Source: Symsagittifera roscoffensis (Eukaryota; Xenacoelomorpha; Acoela; Convolutidae). Taken from it: 64,000 nt of DNA. The notes below the pieces were generated by a model. It was not told the DNA's origin. It saw nothing but the letters and a program-made list of their open reading frames with translations, and ran no database searches. Shown here piece by piece: positions 32,602-43,019 of this stretch. The stretch lies in NCBI RefSeq assembly GCF_963678635.1, contig NC_087070.1, forward strand, positions 9,024,539-9,088,538. The letters run 5' to 3'. The position numbers and the translations under genes are program-made. Every line of letters begins with the position of its first letter. The first letter of the stretch is position 1.

Positions 32602-33410
32602 GTTACGTGAGGCCAAAAATGATTGCCAAAAATGAGGCACCTCACCCCCCTCCCACTCCTGCTGCCTCCCTTTCAATGTTCTTTTTTAGTAACATTTTCT
32701 CGCTTTCAAGCCGTTAATACCTTCAAATATTATTGTAAAAAATTTTTATTAAGACATTGAAAAACATACCTATTCCCAAACTTTTTCTTTATTGTTTACT
32801 TGACTATATTTTAATCAGACCAAAATCTCATTAACCAGAAAAAAATATCGCTTATCCTTATCGTTTTCCAGTATTTCAATCAGATCTCCGAGACTAAGAA
32901 GTATGAATAAAATTGAGCTCAGTATAACGACTAAGTGATGTTTTTGCATTGTCCGTCAAAACTATTTGGAATAAAAAAACAATTCCAACCCTGAAAATAA
33001 GACCCAAGGCTACCTGATGCAAAAAGTCATCAATTTTGATCTTCCTTCTCAAAATACTATTTGTTTTTATAGGCCTAAACAGTGTCTAGCGACACGCAGC
33101 AGACGCTTCACTTGCTCTGAAACAAAAAATTATGTAGTCTTATATTATATTGTTCCGACCATTGAAAATGGGGAGAAACTTTGGATTGGGGTGTGATTTA
33201 GTTTTTTTTTCACGCAAAATTAGCGACCACAAAAAATCATTCGAGAGAGTTGAGTGATATATCACATTGAAGCTCTTTTAGTCGTGATCCAAACGATATA
33301 AAAAATTTCGAAAAAATTCTCATTGTCCTGAAAAAACCGGTTTGAAATTTTTGATTTCTGGTCTATAGTTTCGAACTAATTAGTAAGATAGTTAGTAATT
33401 GCAATAGCTT

Positions 33411-33825
33411 CAGGGACGGATTTGGGGTAGGGGGGGGGGGGCTTTCCTCAGGGATTTGACCCCCTGCCGACCCAAAGGATCCACCTTTTCGTACTTTTTT
33501 AGAAATCTATTTTTGGCCAACCGACCCTAAAATATTTCTAAAGGCACTTTCGGCGCCAACCTATACTAAATTTGATGGGGGACACTCGCCGAAAAAACGC
33601 AATATTTTTGACAAAAGATTCCGAAAGTGCCCGACAACGGCTTTTTGGACCTGTTTTTTCAAAAAATCGCGCGTGCAGCGCAGATAATTTAGCCAAAACA
33701 GCGTCTTTTTAATGCTTTAAGAGAGCTTGGAAAACCAATTTAGTCGACCTAAAAAATGGTTGATAAAAACTTGTAAAAATTTTTGCAAATCCGCCCCCAT
33801 CGAGGAAATCCTAGATCCGCCCCTG
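33411..33825. mobile_element. hAT-type MITE (415 bp) with 8-bp target duplication, in block A
   Basis: The left end CAGGGACGGATTTGGGG and the right end (reverse complement CAGGGGCGGATCTAGGATT) form imperfect terminal inverted repeats starting CAGGG. It is flanked by AATAGCTT (33,403-33,410) and AATGGCTT (33,826-33,833), an 8-bp target duplication with one change. Both features are typical of hAT elements. There is no transposase. A G13 run sits near 33,429. Confidence 0.85.
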
Positions 33826-34200
33826 AATGGCTTATTTAAGTTCAGTTTACTCAGGTAAAGTTAGTTTCAGAAGTTTTTCAGCCAAAAACTTGAACCAAAA
33901 ACTGGAACCAAAAACTTGAAAATTCAAAAAATATCCGCAAAAAATTTTTAAATTTTTTTCAATGTTTTTTCTCTTTTTTCTAGTTTTTTTTCTTCAAAAA
34001 CTGTTTGCTAATTGAATTTTTTTCTATGGCTCTCAAGCATGCCTAAATTTAGTTTTTTCGTTCAGAGGTTTTATGAAAATGTCGGTATTCTTGCTTTTTT
34101 GATTGCAAGACTTGCAATTTTTTTCAAGTTTTGCACTATTTGCATTCCATTCTAATACCAAACAAGTTTTTGGTTATTTTGCTGTTTTTGGTATGTTCAA

Positions 34201-34857
34201 AGCACCTTTTGTGAAGATCCTGCAAGTCTCTAGCAGATGCTCGGCGACATGTCTCAGCTGAGATTGCTGGATTTTGCTTCCCTTAAATCGAAAGAAGCCT
34301 GCGCGCAAGTTTTTTGTTGCTAATAGAAAAGACAACGTTTTCGAAAACGATTTCAGAAGAGGTAGATTTGAGTTTGTGTTGGAAAATACTTTTAATCGGG
34401 TAAATAGTCAAGTTTTTTTTAGCGCTAATCATTTCTAAAATGAAAAAGTTTTCGGCAAAGAAGTCAACGTCGGGTTGAGGTGCTCACTCAATGTTTTGAG
34501 CCTCTAGACCAAAACTCGGTATGTTTTGACCGTGCTCGACCCAATCAAAACAATTTTTGACCGTTCTCGACAAAATTCGGATGTGTTTCGACTTTTGATC
34601 AACATTTGAGTTATTCAAAATTAAACATATTTGAAAATGGTTTTCGGGTAACACCTTTTGAGGCTTTTTATCAGAATGAAACGAGTAGAGTTCATTGCAA
34701 TTCAAACGTTTTGTTTGAAATAGCTATTTTTGAGCTTTTTTTTTCTTTTGGAATTTTGATTTGCAATTTGAGTCTTAAATGTTTAAGAATATATTAGTTA
34801 CTGACGACCTTTTTGCTTCCAAGTTAACGAGGGACATTTGATATTTTTCAACCAAGC
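34201..34857. other. Unique DNA with scattered TCGACC-type words, no gene recognised
   Basis: It separates block A from block B. Short relatives of the downstream minisatellite (TTTTGACCGTGCTCGACC) occur near 34,519-34,600. Open frames of 60-73 codons here are on AT-rich DNA and show no family. Confidence 0.5.
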
Positions 34858-35010
34858 TCGAGGTATGTTTCGACCATGCTCGACCGTTCTCGAGGTATGT
34901 TTCGACCATGCTCGACCCCGCTCGAGGTATGTTTTGACCGTGCTCGACTATGCTCGAGGAGGTATGTTTCGACCGTGCTCGAGGTAGGTTCCGAGTTTGT
35001 GCTCGACCCA
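34858..35010. repeat. Minisatellite based on GCTCGAGGTATGTTTCGACC
   Basis: Four to five imperfect copies of a ~30-bp motif alternate CTCGAGGTATG, TTTCGACC and ATGCTCGACC. The same minisatellite recurs, shorter, at 36,611-36,728 and 38,335-38,452, where it forms the left end of block copies C and D. Confidence 0.85.
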
Positions 35011-35430
35011 AACCCTGTCACGACTATTATTTTTCGGTAGAGATTTGACTTGTGGTCAATTCTGAAAGTCGAAACTTATAGTGATCATCTCGGCCCAGGC
35101 ATATTAAGCAAATTCAGATAATTGTGCGGGTTGCAAAAATTTTGAATCATCAGAGAAATTTCTACGTGGTGCGTTCCTTGCGATATATGCATTCAAAAAG
35201 TTCATTATGGTGACCAACTTTTTTTAGTTCTAAATAGCGCAATCTAACCTAATTGTCAGACCGTGCCTTAGAGCGGTGTTTGGCAACTTAGAACAAGAGT
35301 TTTTATGACGAAAAAATAAATAGGATACTAGGACGATCAAAATAAAACGTTTGTGGCAAAATAATAGGACGATCAAAATTAAATAATGTACATGAGCTGT
35401 TACTCTCTCTCTACTTTTGGTAGGAAAACA

Positions 35431-35562
35431 ATGATGTTTATCACTATGATCGCTGTTATCGCTATTGGAAATCAAAGTTCAAAAAGTTACGATTTAATAG
35501 ATAAAAACGGTTTTACGATTACGACTAAACCGACGCATCATGAAAAGTGTATATATTCTTAA
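35431..35562 (+). CDS. Short conserved open frame, copy B (43 residues)
   Basis: ATG at 35,431, TAA at 35,560-35,562. It starts MMFITMIAVIAIG, a hydrophobic run that could act as a signal peptide, followed by NQSSKSYDLIDKNGF and a tail KPTHHEKCIYS with one cysteine. A pyrimidine-rich tract ending TTTTGGTAG lies just upstream and could be a splice acceptor. The frame persists in five diverged block copies, including one with an in-frame codon loss, which hints at past coding. The family is not recognised. Alternatives are the first or last exon of a larger gene, or chance. Confidence 0.4.
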   Translation: MMFITMIAVIAIGNQSSKSYDLIDKNGFTITTKPTHHEKCIYS

Positions 35563-36421
35563 CTTAAGATTACGTTATTGGCAAAAATGAGATACCTCAC
35601 TCCCCCCCCCCTCTCCGGCTGCCTCCCTTCGATGTGCAAAAACTTTTCGTTTATTAGCTCTTTGGACGCCCGTTTTAGTCAACCGATGATAAACGCACTT
35701 AAATTTTCTTCTATAGTAGCATTTTTTTGCTTTCAATCCGTTAATACCTTCAAATATTATTGTAAAAAACAAATTTATTAAGACATTGAAAAACATACCT
35801 TTTCTAAAGTTTTTATTGTTTACTTGAGTATATTTTAATCAGACCAAAATCTCATTGACCAGTTAAAAAAATATCGCTTATCCCTATTGTTTTCCATTAT
35901 TTCAATCAGATCTCTGAGACTAAGAAGTCTGAATAAAATTGAGTTCAGTAGAAAGACTAAGTGATGTCCTTCAAAACTATTTGGAATAAAAAAAAATTCC
36001 AACCCTAAAAATTAGACTCAGAGCTAACTAATGAAACAAGTCATCAATTTTGATCTTCCATCTCAAAATATTATTTGTTTTTATAAGTCTAAACAGTGGC
36101 TAGCGACACGCAGCAGACGCATCACTTGCTCTCAAACAAAAAATTATGTAGTCTAATATATTATTGTTCCGACCATTGAAAATGGGGAGAAACTTTGAGT
36201 TCGGGTGATTTTAGTTTTTTTTTCACGCAAAATTAGCTACCAGAAACAATCATTCGAGAGGGTTGATTGATATAGCACAATAAAACTCTTTCAGTCGTGA
36301 TCTGAACGACATAAAAAATTTCGAAAAAATTTTCAGTGTCTTCAAAAAACTGGTTTGAAATTTTTTTTCTGGTCTGTAATTTCGAGCTAATTAGTAAGAT
36401 AGTTAGTAATTGCAATAGCTT

Positions 36422-36610
36422 CAGGGACGGATTTGGGGTAGGGGTAGCGCCCCTTCCCTCAGGGATTCGACCCCTTGCCGATCCAAAGGGTCCACCTTTT
36501 GGTACTTTTTAAGAAATCTATTTTTGGCCGACCGACCCTAAAGTATTTCTAAAGTCACTTTCGGCGCCAACCTAAACTAACTTTGATGGGGGACGCTCGC
36601 CAAGAAAACG
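36422..36610. mobile_element. Truncated hAT-type MITE, block B
   Basis: The left end CAGGGACGGATTTGGGG begins at 36,422, preceded by AATAGCTT. The element is cut at 36,610, where it fuses with the minisatellite of block C. Confidence 0.85.
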
Positions 36611-37155
36611 CGAGGTATGTTTCGACCATGCTCGACCGTGCTCGAGGTATGATTTGACCGTGCTCGACTATGCTCGAGGAGGTATGTTTCGACCGTGCTC
36701 GAGGTAGGTTCCGAGTTTATGCTCGACCCAAACCCTGTCAAATCTCTTCTATTTTTTTTCGGTAGAGATTTGACTTGTGGTCAATTCTGAAAGTCGAAAC
36801 TTATAGTGATCATCTCGACCCAGGCATATTAAGCAAATTCAGACATTTGTGCGGGTTGCAAAAATTTTAAATCATCAGAGAAATTTCTACGTGGTGGGTT
36901 CCTTGCGATATATGCATTCAAAAAGTTCATTATGGTGACCAACTTTTTTTAGTTCTAAATAGCGCAATCTAACCTAATTGTCAGACCGTGCCTTAGAGCG
37001 GTGTTTGGCAACTTAGAACAAGAGTTTTTATGACGAAAAAATAAATAGGATACTAGGACGATCAAAATAAAACGTTTGTGGCAAAATAATAGGACGATCA
37101 AAATTAAATAATGTACATGAGCTGTTACTCTCTCTCTACTTTTGGTAGGAAAACA

Positions 37156-37287
37156 ATGATGTTTATCACTATGATCGCTGTTATCGCTATTGGAAATCAA
37201 AGTTCAAAAAGTTACGATTTAATAGATAAAAACGGTTTTACGATTACGACTAAACCGACGCATCATGAAAAGTGTATATATTCTTAA
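37156..37287 (+). CDS. Short conserved open frame, copy C (43 residues)
   Basis: It is identical to copy B in sequence (MMFITMIAVIAIG at the start, KCIYS at the end), as expected from the recent duplication, so it adds no independent support for coding. Confidence 0.35.
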   Translation: MMFITMIAVIAIGNQSSKSYDLIDKNGFTITTKPTHHEKCIYS

Positions 37288-38145
37288 CTTAAGATTACGT
37301 TATTGGCAAAAATGAGATACCTCACTCCCCCCCCCTCTCCGGCTGCCTCCCTTCGATGTGCAAAAACTTTTCGTTTATTAGCTCTTTGGACGCCCGTTTT
37401 AGTCAACCGATGATAAACGAACTTAAACTTTCTTCTATAGTAGCATTTTTTCGCTTTCAATCCGTTAATACCTTCAAATATTATTGTAAAAAACAAATTT
37501 ATTAAGACATTGAAAAACATACCTTTTCTAAAGTTTTTATTGTTTACTTGAGTATATTTTAATCAGACCAAAATCTCATTGACCAGTTAAAAAAATATCG
37601 CTTATCCCTATTGTTTTCCATTATTTCAATCAGATCTCTGAGACTAAGAAGTCTGAATAAAATTGAGTTCAGTAGAAAGACTAAGTGATGTCCTTCAAAA
37701 CTATTTGGAATAAAAAAAAATTCCAACCCTAAAAATTAGACTCAGAGCTAACTAATGAAACAAGTCATCAATTTTGATCTTCCATCTCAAAATATTATTT
37801 GTTTTTATAAGTCTAAACAGTGGCTAGCGACACGCAGCAGACGCATCACTTGCTCTCAAACAAAAAATTATGTAGTCTAATATATTATTGTTCCGACCAT
37901 TGAAAATGGGGAGAAACTTTGAGTTCGGGTGATTTTAGTTTTTTTTTCACGCAAAATTAGCTACCAGAAACAATCATTCGAGAGGGTTGATTGATATAGC
38001 ACAATAAAACTCTTTCAGTCGTGATCTGAACGACATAAAAAATTTCGAAAAAATTTTCAGTGTCTTCAAAAAACTGGTTTGAAATTTTTTTTCTGGTCTG
38101 TAATTTCGAGCTAATTAGTAAGATAGTTAGTAATTGCAATAGCTT

Positions 38146-38334
38146 CAGGGACGGATTTGGGGTAGGGGTAGCGCCCCTTCCCTCAGGGATTCGACCCCTT
38201 GCCGATCCAAAGGGTCCACCTTTTGGTACTTTTTAAGAAATCTATTTTTGGCCGACCGACCCTAAAGTATTTCTAAAGTCACTTTCGGCGCCAACCTAAA
38301 CTAACTTTGATGGGGGACGCTCGCCAAGAAAACG
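38146..38334. mobile_element. Truncated hAT-type MITE, block C
   Basis: It has the same left end and the same cut point as in block B (AAAACG joined to CGAGGTATG), showing that both truncated copies descend from one event. Confidence 0.85.
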
Positions 38335-38869
38335 CGAGGTATGTTTCGACCATGCTCGACCGTGCTCGAGGTATGATTTGACCGTGCTCGACTATGCTCG
38401 AGGAGGTATGTTTCGACCGTGCTCGAGGTAGGTTCCGAGTTTATGCTCGACCCAAACCCTGTCAAATCTCTTCTATTTTTTTTCGGTAGAGATTTGACTT
38501 GTGGTCAATTCTGAAAGTCGAAACTTATAGTGATCATCTCGACCCAGGCATATTAAGCAAATTCAGACATTTGTGCGGGTTGCAAAAATTTTAAATCATC
38601 AGAGAAATTTCTACGTGGTGGGTTCCTTGCGATATATTCATTCAAAAAGTTCATTATGGTGACCAACTTTTTTAGTTCTAAATAGCGCAATCTAACCTAA
38701 TTGTCTGACCGTGCCTTAGAGCGGTGTTTGGCAAATTAGAACAAGAGTTTTTATGACGAAAATTTAAATAGGATACCAGGACGATCAAAATAAAACGTTT
38801 GTGGCAAAGAGAAAGAACTAAATAATGTACATGAGCTGTTACTCTCTCTCTACTTTTGGTAGGAAAACA

Positions 38870-39001
38870 ATGATGTTTATCACTATGATCGCTGTTATCG
38901 CTATTGGAAATCAAAGTTCAAAAATTTACGATTTGATAGATAAAAACAATTTTAGGATTACGACTAAACCGACGCATCATGAAAAGTGTGTGTATTCTTA
39001 A
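38870..39001 (+). CDS. Short conserved open frame, copy D (43 residues)
   Basis: ATG 38,870, TAA 38,999-39,001. It reads as copy B except SSKIYDL, DKNNFRI for DKNGFTI, and KCVYS at the end. Changes against copy B are point substitutions with no indel, while the DNA just downstream has several indels. Confidence 0.38.
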   Translation: MMFITMIAVIAIGNQSSKIYDLIDKNNFRITTKPTHHEKCVYS

Positions 39002-39230
39002 CTTACGATTACGTAATTTCCGCAAATGAGGCACCTCAACCCCCCCACTCCTGCTGCCTCCCTTCGATATGCAAAAACTTTTCGTTTATTAGCGCTTTTT
39101 TCGACGTTCCTTTTATTCAACCGATGATAAACGCACAATTTTGCGACCCATTTCGATTTTCTTTCAAAGTATTTTTTTCTCGCTTTCAAGCCGTTAATAC
39201 CTTCAAGAATTATTTTAAAAAAAGTTTAAA

Positions 39231-39642
39231 GGGACATTGAAAAACAAACCTATTCCTAAAGTTTTTTTTATTGTTTACTTGACTATATTTTAACCAGACC
39301 AAAACCTCATTAACCAGAAAAAAAACCGCTTATCCCTATCGTTTTCCAGTGTTTCAATCAGATCTCCGAGACTAAGAAGTATGAATAAAATTGAGCTCAG
39401 TATAACGACTAAGTGATGTTTTTGCATTGTCCGTCAAAACTTTTGAATTGTTTTTCATCCAAATATTTTTACTGAACTCAATTTTATTCATACTTCTTAG
39501 TCTCAGAGATCTGAATGAAACACTGGAAAACGATAAGGATAAGCGATATTTTTTTCTGGTTAATGAGATTTTGGTCTGATTAAAATATAGTCAAGTAAAC
39601 AATAAAGAAAAAATTTGGGAAAAGGTATGTTTTTCAATGTCC
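39231..39642. repeat. Large inverted repeat (hairpin), ~172-bp arms, ~69-bp loop
   Basis: The left arm 39,231-39,402 (GACATTGAAAAAC ... TTGAGCTCAGT) is mirrored by 39,471-39,642 (ACTGAACTCAA ... TTTTTCAATGTCC). The arms differ by small mismatches (for example ACCAGACC against AATCAGACC, and GAGCTC against GAGTTC). The arm sequence is ordinary block spacer, present in single orientation in copies A-C, so an inverted duplication arose inside copy D. Confidence 0.93.
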
Positions 39643-39963
39643 TAATGAGTTTTTGTAGTCAATTAAGTAGTCTTGTATTTTACAAACAAAAATTATGTAG
39701 TCTAATATTTTATTGATCCGATCATTGAACTTTGGATTGGGGTGTGTTTTAGTTTTTTTTTCACGCAAAAGTAGCGACCACAAAAAATAATTCGAGAGGG
39801 TTGAGTGATATATCACTTTGAAGCTCTTTCAGTCGTGATCCGAATGACATAAAAATTTTCGAAAAAAAAACTTCGATGTCCTGAAAAAACCGGTTTGAAA
39901 TTTTTTGATTTCTGGTCTATAGTTTCGAGCTAATTAGTAAGATAGTTAGTAATTGCAATAGCT

Positions 39964-40362
39964 TCAGGGACGGATTTGGGGTAGGGGTAGCGCCCCTTCC
40001 CTCAGGAATTCGACCCCCTGCCGATCCAAAGGGTCCACCTTTTGGTACTTTTTAAGAAATTTATTTTTGGCCAACCGACCCTAAAATATTTCTAAAGGCC
40101 CTTTCGGCGCCAACCTATACTAACTTTGATGAGGGACGCTCGCCAAAAAAACGCAATGTTTTTGTCAAAAATTTCCGAAAGTGCACAACAACGGCTTTTT
40201 GGACCTGTTTTTTTCAAAAAATCGCGCGTGCAGTTTTTCAAAAAATCGCGCTTTAAGAGAGCTTGGAAAACCAATTTGTTCGGCTTAAAAAATGGTTAAT
40301 AAAAATTTGTAAAAATTTTTGCAAATCCGCCCCCCATCGAGGAAATCCTAGATCCGCCCCTG
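39964..40362. mobile_element. hAT-type MITE (399 bp), block D
   Basis: It has full ends CAGGGACGG ... CCGCCCCTG, with AATAGCTT before and AATGGCTT after. The same target duplication as in block A shows that the MITE inserted once, before the blocks were copied. Confidence 0.85.
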
Positions 40363-40854
40363 AATGGCTTATTTTAGCTCAATTTAAGCCATAAAACTTA
40401 GTTTTACTCAGGTAAAGTTAGTTTTAGAAGTTTTTCAGCGCAATTTTTGGAACAAAAAATTTGATATTTCAAAAAATATCCGCAAAAAATTTTTGAACCT
40501 TTTTCAAAGTTTTTTCTCTTTTTTCTAGTTTTTTTTTTTCAAAAACTGTTTTCTAATGGAAGTTTTTCTATGGCTCTCAAGCATGCCTAAATTTATTTTT
40601 TTCTTTCAGAAGTTTCCATGAAAATATCGGTATTCTAGCTTTTTTGATTGCAAGACTTGCAATTTTTTTCAAGTTTTGCACTAATTGCATTCCATTCTAC
40701 AAGTTTTTTGTTATTTTGCTGTTTTTGGTATATTTTTATGACGAAAAATTAAATAGGATACTAGAACGATCAAAATAAAACGTTTGTGGCAAAGAGAAAG
40801 AACTTAATATTGTACATGAGCTGTTACTCTCTCTCTACTTTTGGTAGGAAAACA

Positions 40855-40986
40855 ATGATGTTTATCACTATGATCGCTGTTATCGCTATTGGAAATCAAA
40901 GTTCAAAAAGTTACGATTTGATAGATAAAAACAATTTTAGGATTACGACTAAACCGACGCATCATGAAAAGTGTGCATATTCTTAA
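40855..40986 (+). CDS. Short conserved open frame, copy E (43 residues)
   Basis: ATG 40,855, TAA 40,984-40,986. It reads as copy D but with SSKSYDL and a KCAYS end. In this copy the frame is also open upstream to 40,786, adding an N-terminal extension through the presumed untranslated leader. That extension is not kept in the other copies, so the ATG at 40,855 is preferred. Confidence 0.38.
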   Translation: MMFITMIAVIAIGNQSSKSYDLIDKNNFRITTKPTHHEKCAYS

Positions 40987-41415
40987 CTTAAGATTACGTT
41001 ATTGGCAAAAATGAGATACCTCACTCCCCCCTCTCCTGCTGCCTCCCTTCGATGTGCAAAAACTTTTCGTTTATTAGCTCTTTGACGCCCGTTTTAGTCA
41101 ACCGATGATAAACGCACTTAAATTTTCTTCTATAGTAGCATTTTTTTGCTTTCAATCCGTTAATACCTTCAAATATTATTGTAAAAAAAAGTTTATTAAG
41201 ACATTGAAAAACATACCTTTTCTAAAGTTTTTATTGTTTACTTGAGTATATTTTAATCAGACCAAAATCTCATTAACCAGTTAAAAAAATATCGCTTATC
41301 CCTATTGTTTTCCATTATTTCCATTCAGTGTCTTCAAAAAACCGGTTTGAAATTTTTTATTTCTAGTCTATAATTTCGAGCTAATTAGTAAGATAGTTAG
41401 TAATTGCAATAGCTT

Positions 41416-41827
41416 CAGGGACGGATTTGGGGTAGGGGTAGCGCCCCTTCCCTCAGGGATTCGACCCCCTGCCGATCCAAAGGGTCCACCTTTTGGTACT
41501 TCTTAAGAAATCTATTTTTGGCCGACCGACCCTAAAGTATTTCTAAAGTCACTTTCGGCGCCAACCTAAACTAATTTTGATGGGGGATGCTCGCCAAGAA
41601 AACGCAATGTTTTTGTCAAAAATTTCCGAAATCGCCCAACAACGGTTTTTAGACCTGTTTTTTCAAAAATTCGCCTGCAGTGCAGAAAAGTTAGCCAAAA
41701 AAGCGTCTTTTTAATTCTTCAGGAGAGCTTGGAAAACCAATTTAGTAGTTCTAAGAAAAAGTTGATAAGAATTTGGAAAAATCTTTGAAAATCCGCCCCC
41801 ATCGAGAAATTGTTAGATTCGCCCCTG
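41416..41827. mobile_element. hAT-type MITE (412 bp), block E
   Basis: Left end CAGGGACGG at 41,416, right end GCCCCTG at 41,827, flanked by AATAGCTT and AATGGCTT as in blocks A and D. Confidence 0.85.
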
Positions 41828-41876
41828 AATGGCTTATTTGAGCTTAATTTAAGCCATAAAACTTAGTTTTACTCAG

Positions 41877-42790
41877 GTAAAGCTAGTTTTAAGAGTTTTT
41901 AGCGCAATTTTTGGAACCAAAAACTTGAAAATTCAAAAAATATCCGCAAAAAAATTTGAAAAATTTTTTTTGAAATTTTTTCAATTTTTTTTCTTTTTTC
42001 TAGTTTTTTTTCTTCAAAAACTGTTTTCAAATTTACTCTTTACTATGGCTTTCCAATATGCCTAATTTTTGTTTTTTCGTTCAGAAGTTTTTATCACACA
42101 TGTAGAAAAAACGACACCAATTTGAGAAAACATATTTGTCTTTTTTTAAACTGTGGTCAAAACATGCTGTGCTATTTGCACAGTAACCGACTATCCTTGT
42201 TCAAATATGAAAATCGTTTAAAATCAATTTTGCGAATTAAAAACTTGGCGAATGCACGTAATTTAGAAACATTTTTAAGTTAGCGAGCAACTCAATTGCA
42301 TTTTTAACAAGGGCAGGTTAATCGACACTTATGCTATTAGGCCGGCCAAAATTTCACGATTTGAAATCTTAAACTCCTAAAGTTAGTTTTAGGAGTTTTT
42401 ATGCGCAGTTTTTGGAACCAAAAACTCTAAAATTCAAAAATGTTTGAGAAAATTTTTAAAATTTTTGCGAAAATTTTTTTTCCTCTTTTTTTCTAGTTAT
42501 TTTTCTTCAAAAACTGTTTTTTAATTCAATTTTTTTCTATGGCTCTCAAATATGCCTACATTTAATATTTTCGTGCAGAAATTTTTATCACACAAGTAGA
42601 AAAAACGACACCAATTTGAGAAAACATATTTGTCTTTTTTTAGACTGTGGCCAAAACATTCTGTGCTATTTGCACAGTAACCGGCTATCCTTGTTTAAAT
42701 ATGAAAATCATCTAAAACCAATTTTGCGAGTTAAAAACTTGGCGAGTGCACGTAATTTGGAAAAATTTTTAACTTAGCGAACTTTGCGCT
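41877..42790. repeat. Direct duplication of the block tail, ~494-bp offset
   Basis: AAAGCTAGTTTTAAGAGTTTTT (in part) at ~41,879 recurs as AAAGTTAGTTTTAGGAG at ~42,377. Both are followed by the T-rich stretch, then TTTTTATCACACA, CGACACCAATTTGAG and GCTATTTGCACAGTAACCG (42,169 and 42,665). The two copies differ at roughly one base in ten. The earlier part is shared with blocks A and D. Confidence 0.88.
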
Positions 42791-43019
42791 ATTATTGCGT
42801 GAGCGGCTATATGAGCGGTCAAACATTTACTCAACTTAATTTAATTTCAATTCACTGGAAAATACTGCATTCTGATTGGTTGAAGTTCGCTCACTTTGCA
42901 AAATAGCAAAAAAAAATCAGGTGATTTTTATCCACTTAAATCAATTTGGGGGGTTGGTATTTTCCACATGGTTCAAGGGCTTTTTTTGAAGTTTGACATG
43001 GTGTAATTTTAGGGGATCG

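Larger units (their letters stand above)
32455..34200. repeat. Block copy A of a five-copy dispersed/tandem family
   Basis: This is the most diverged of five copies (A-E). Each has, in order: a short open frame (MIAVIAIGNQSS type); a C-rich stretch with CTGCTGCCTCC; AT-rich spacer with AGACTAAGAAGT; a stretch containing CGACACGCAGCAGACGC; the words AGTAAGATAGTTAGTAATTGC; a hAT-type MITE; and a TTTTTCTAGTTTTTTTTC-type tail. Copy A runs to GCTGTTTTTGGTAT at ~34,197. Confidence 0.85.
34858..36610. repeat. Block copy B (~1.72 kb), ends inside the MITE
   Basis: It starts with the CTCGAGGTATGTTTCGACC minisatellite, contains the short frame at 35,431, and ends within the hAT-type MITE at AAGAAAACG (36,610), fused to the minisatellite that opens copy C. 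Copies B and C are almost identical over their right parts, offset 1,724-1,725 bp. Confidence 0.95.
36611..38334. repeat. Block copy C (1,724 bp), B/D chimera
   Basis: Left of 36,897 its variants match copy D (GTATGATTTGACC, GTTTATGCTCGACC, TCTCGACCCAGG, GTGGTGGGTTCC). From 36,914 rightward they match copy B (ATATATGCATTC, ATTGTCAGACC, CTCTCCGGCTGCC). This is the expected product of unequal crossing over between B and D. Confidence 0.93.
38335..40733. repeat. Block copy D, with hairpin and full MITE
   Basis: It begins with the minisatellite, carries the short frame at 38,870, then an inverted repeat at 39,231-39,642 that replaces the middle spacer, the full MITE at 39,964-40,362 and the T-rich tail. 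It ends near 40,733, where GCTGTTTTTGGTAT joins the start of block E. Confidence 0.9.
40734..42370. repeat. Block copy E
   Basis: It starts with TTTTTATGACGAAAAATTAAATAGG-like DNA (40,735), carries the short frame at 40,855, lacks most of the middle spacer (41,320 joins ATTTCCATTCAG to GTGTCTTCAAAAAACCG), and has the full MITE and T-rich tail. Confidence 0.88.

Noticed and set aside
35230-35475. 81-codon minus-strand frame (also at 36,955 and, altered, at 38,678)
   Set aside because: It is the antisense shadow of the short plus-strand frame and its leader. It changes length and reading between copies through frame-altering indels.
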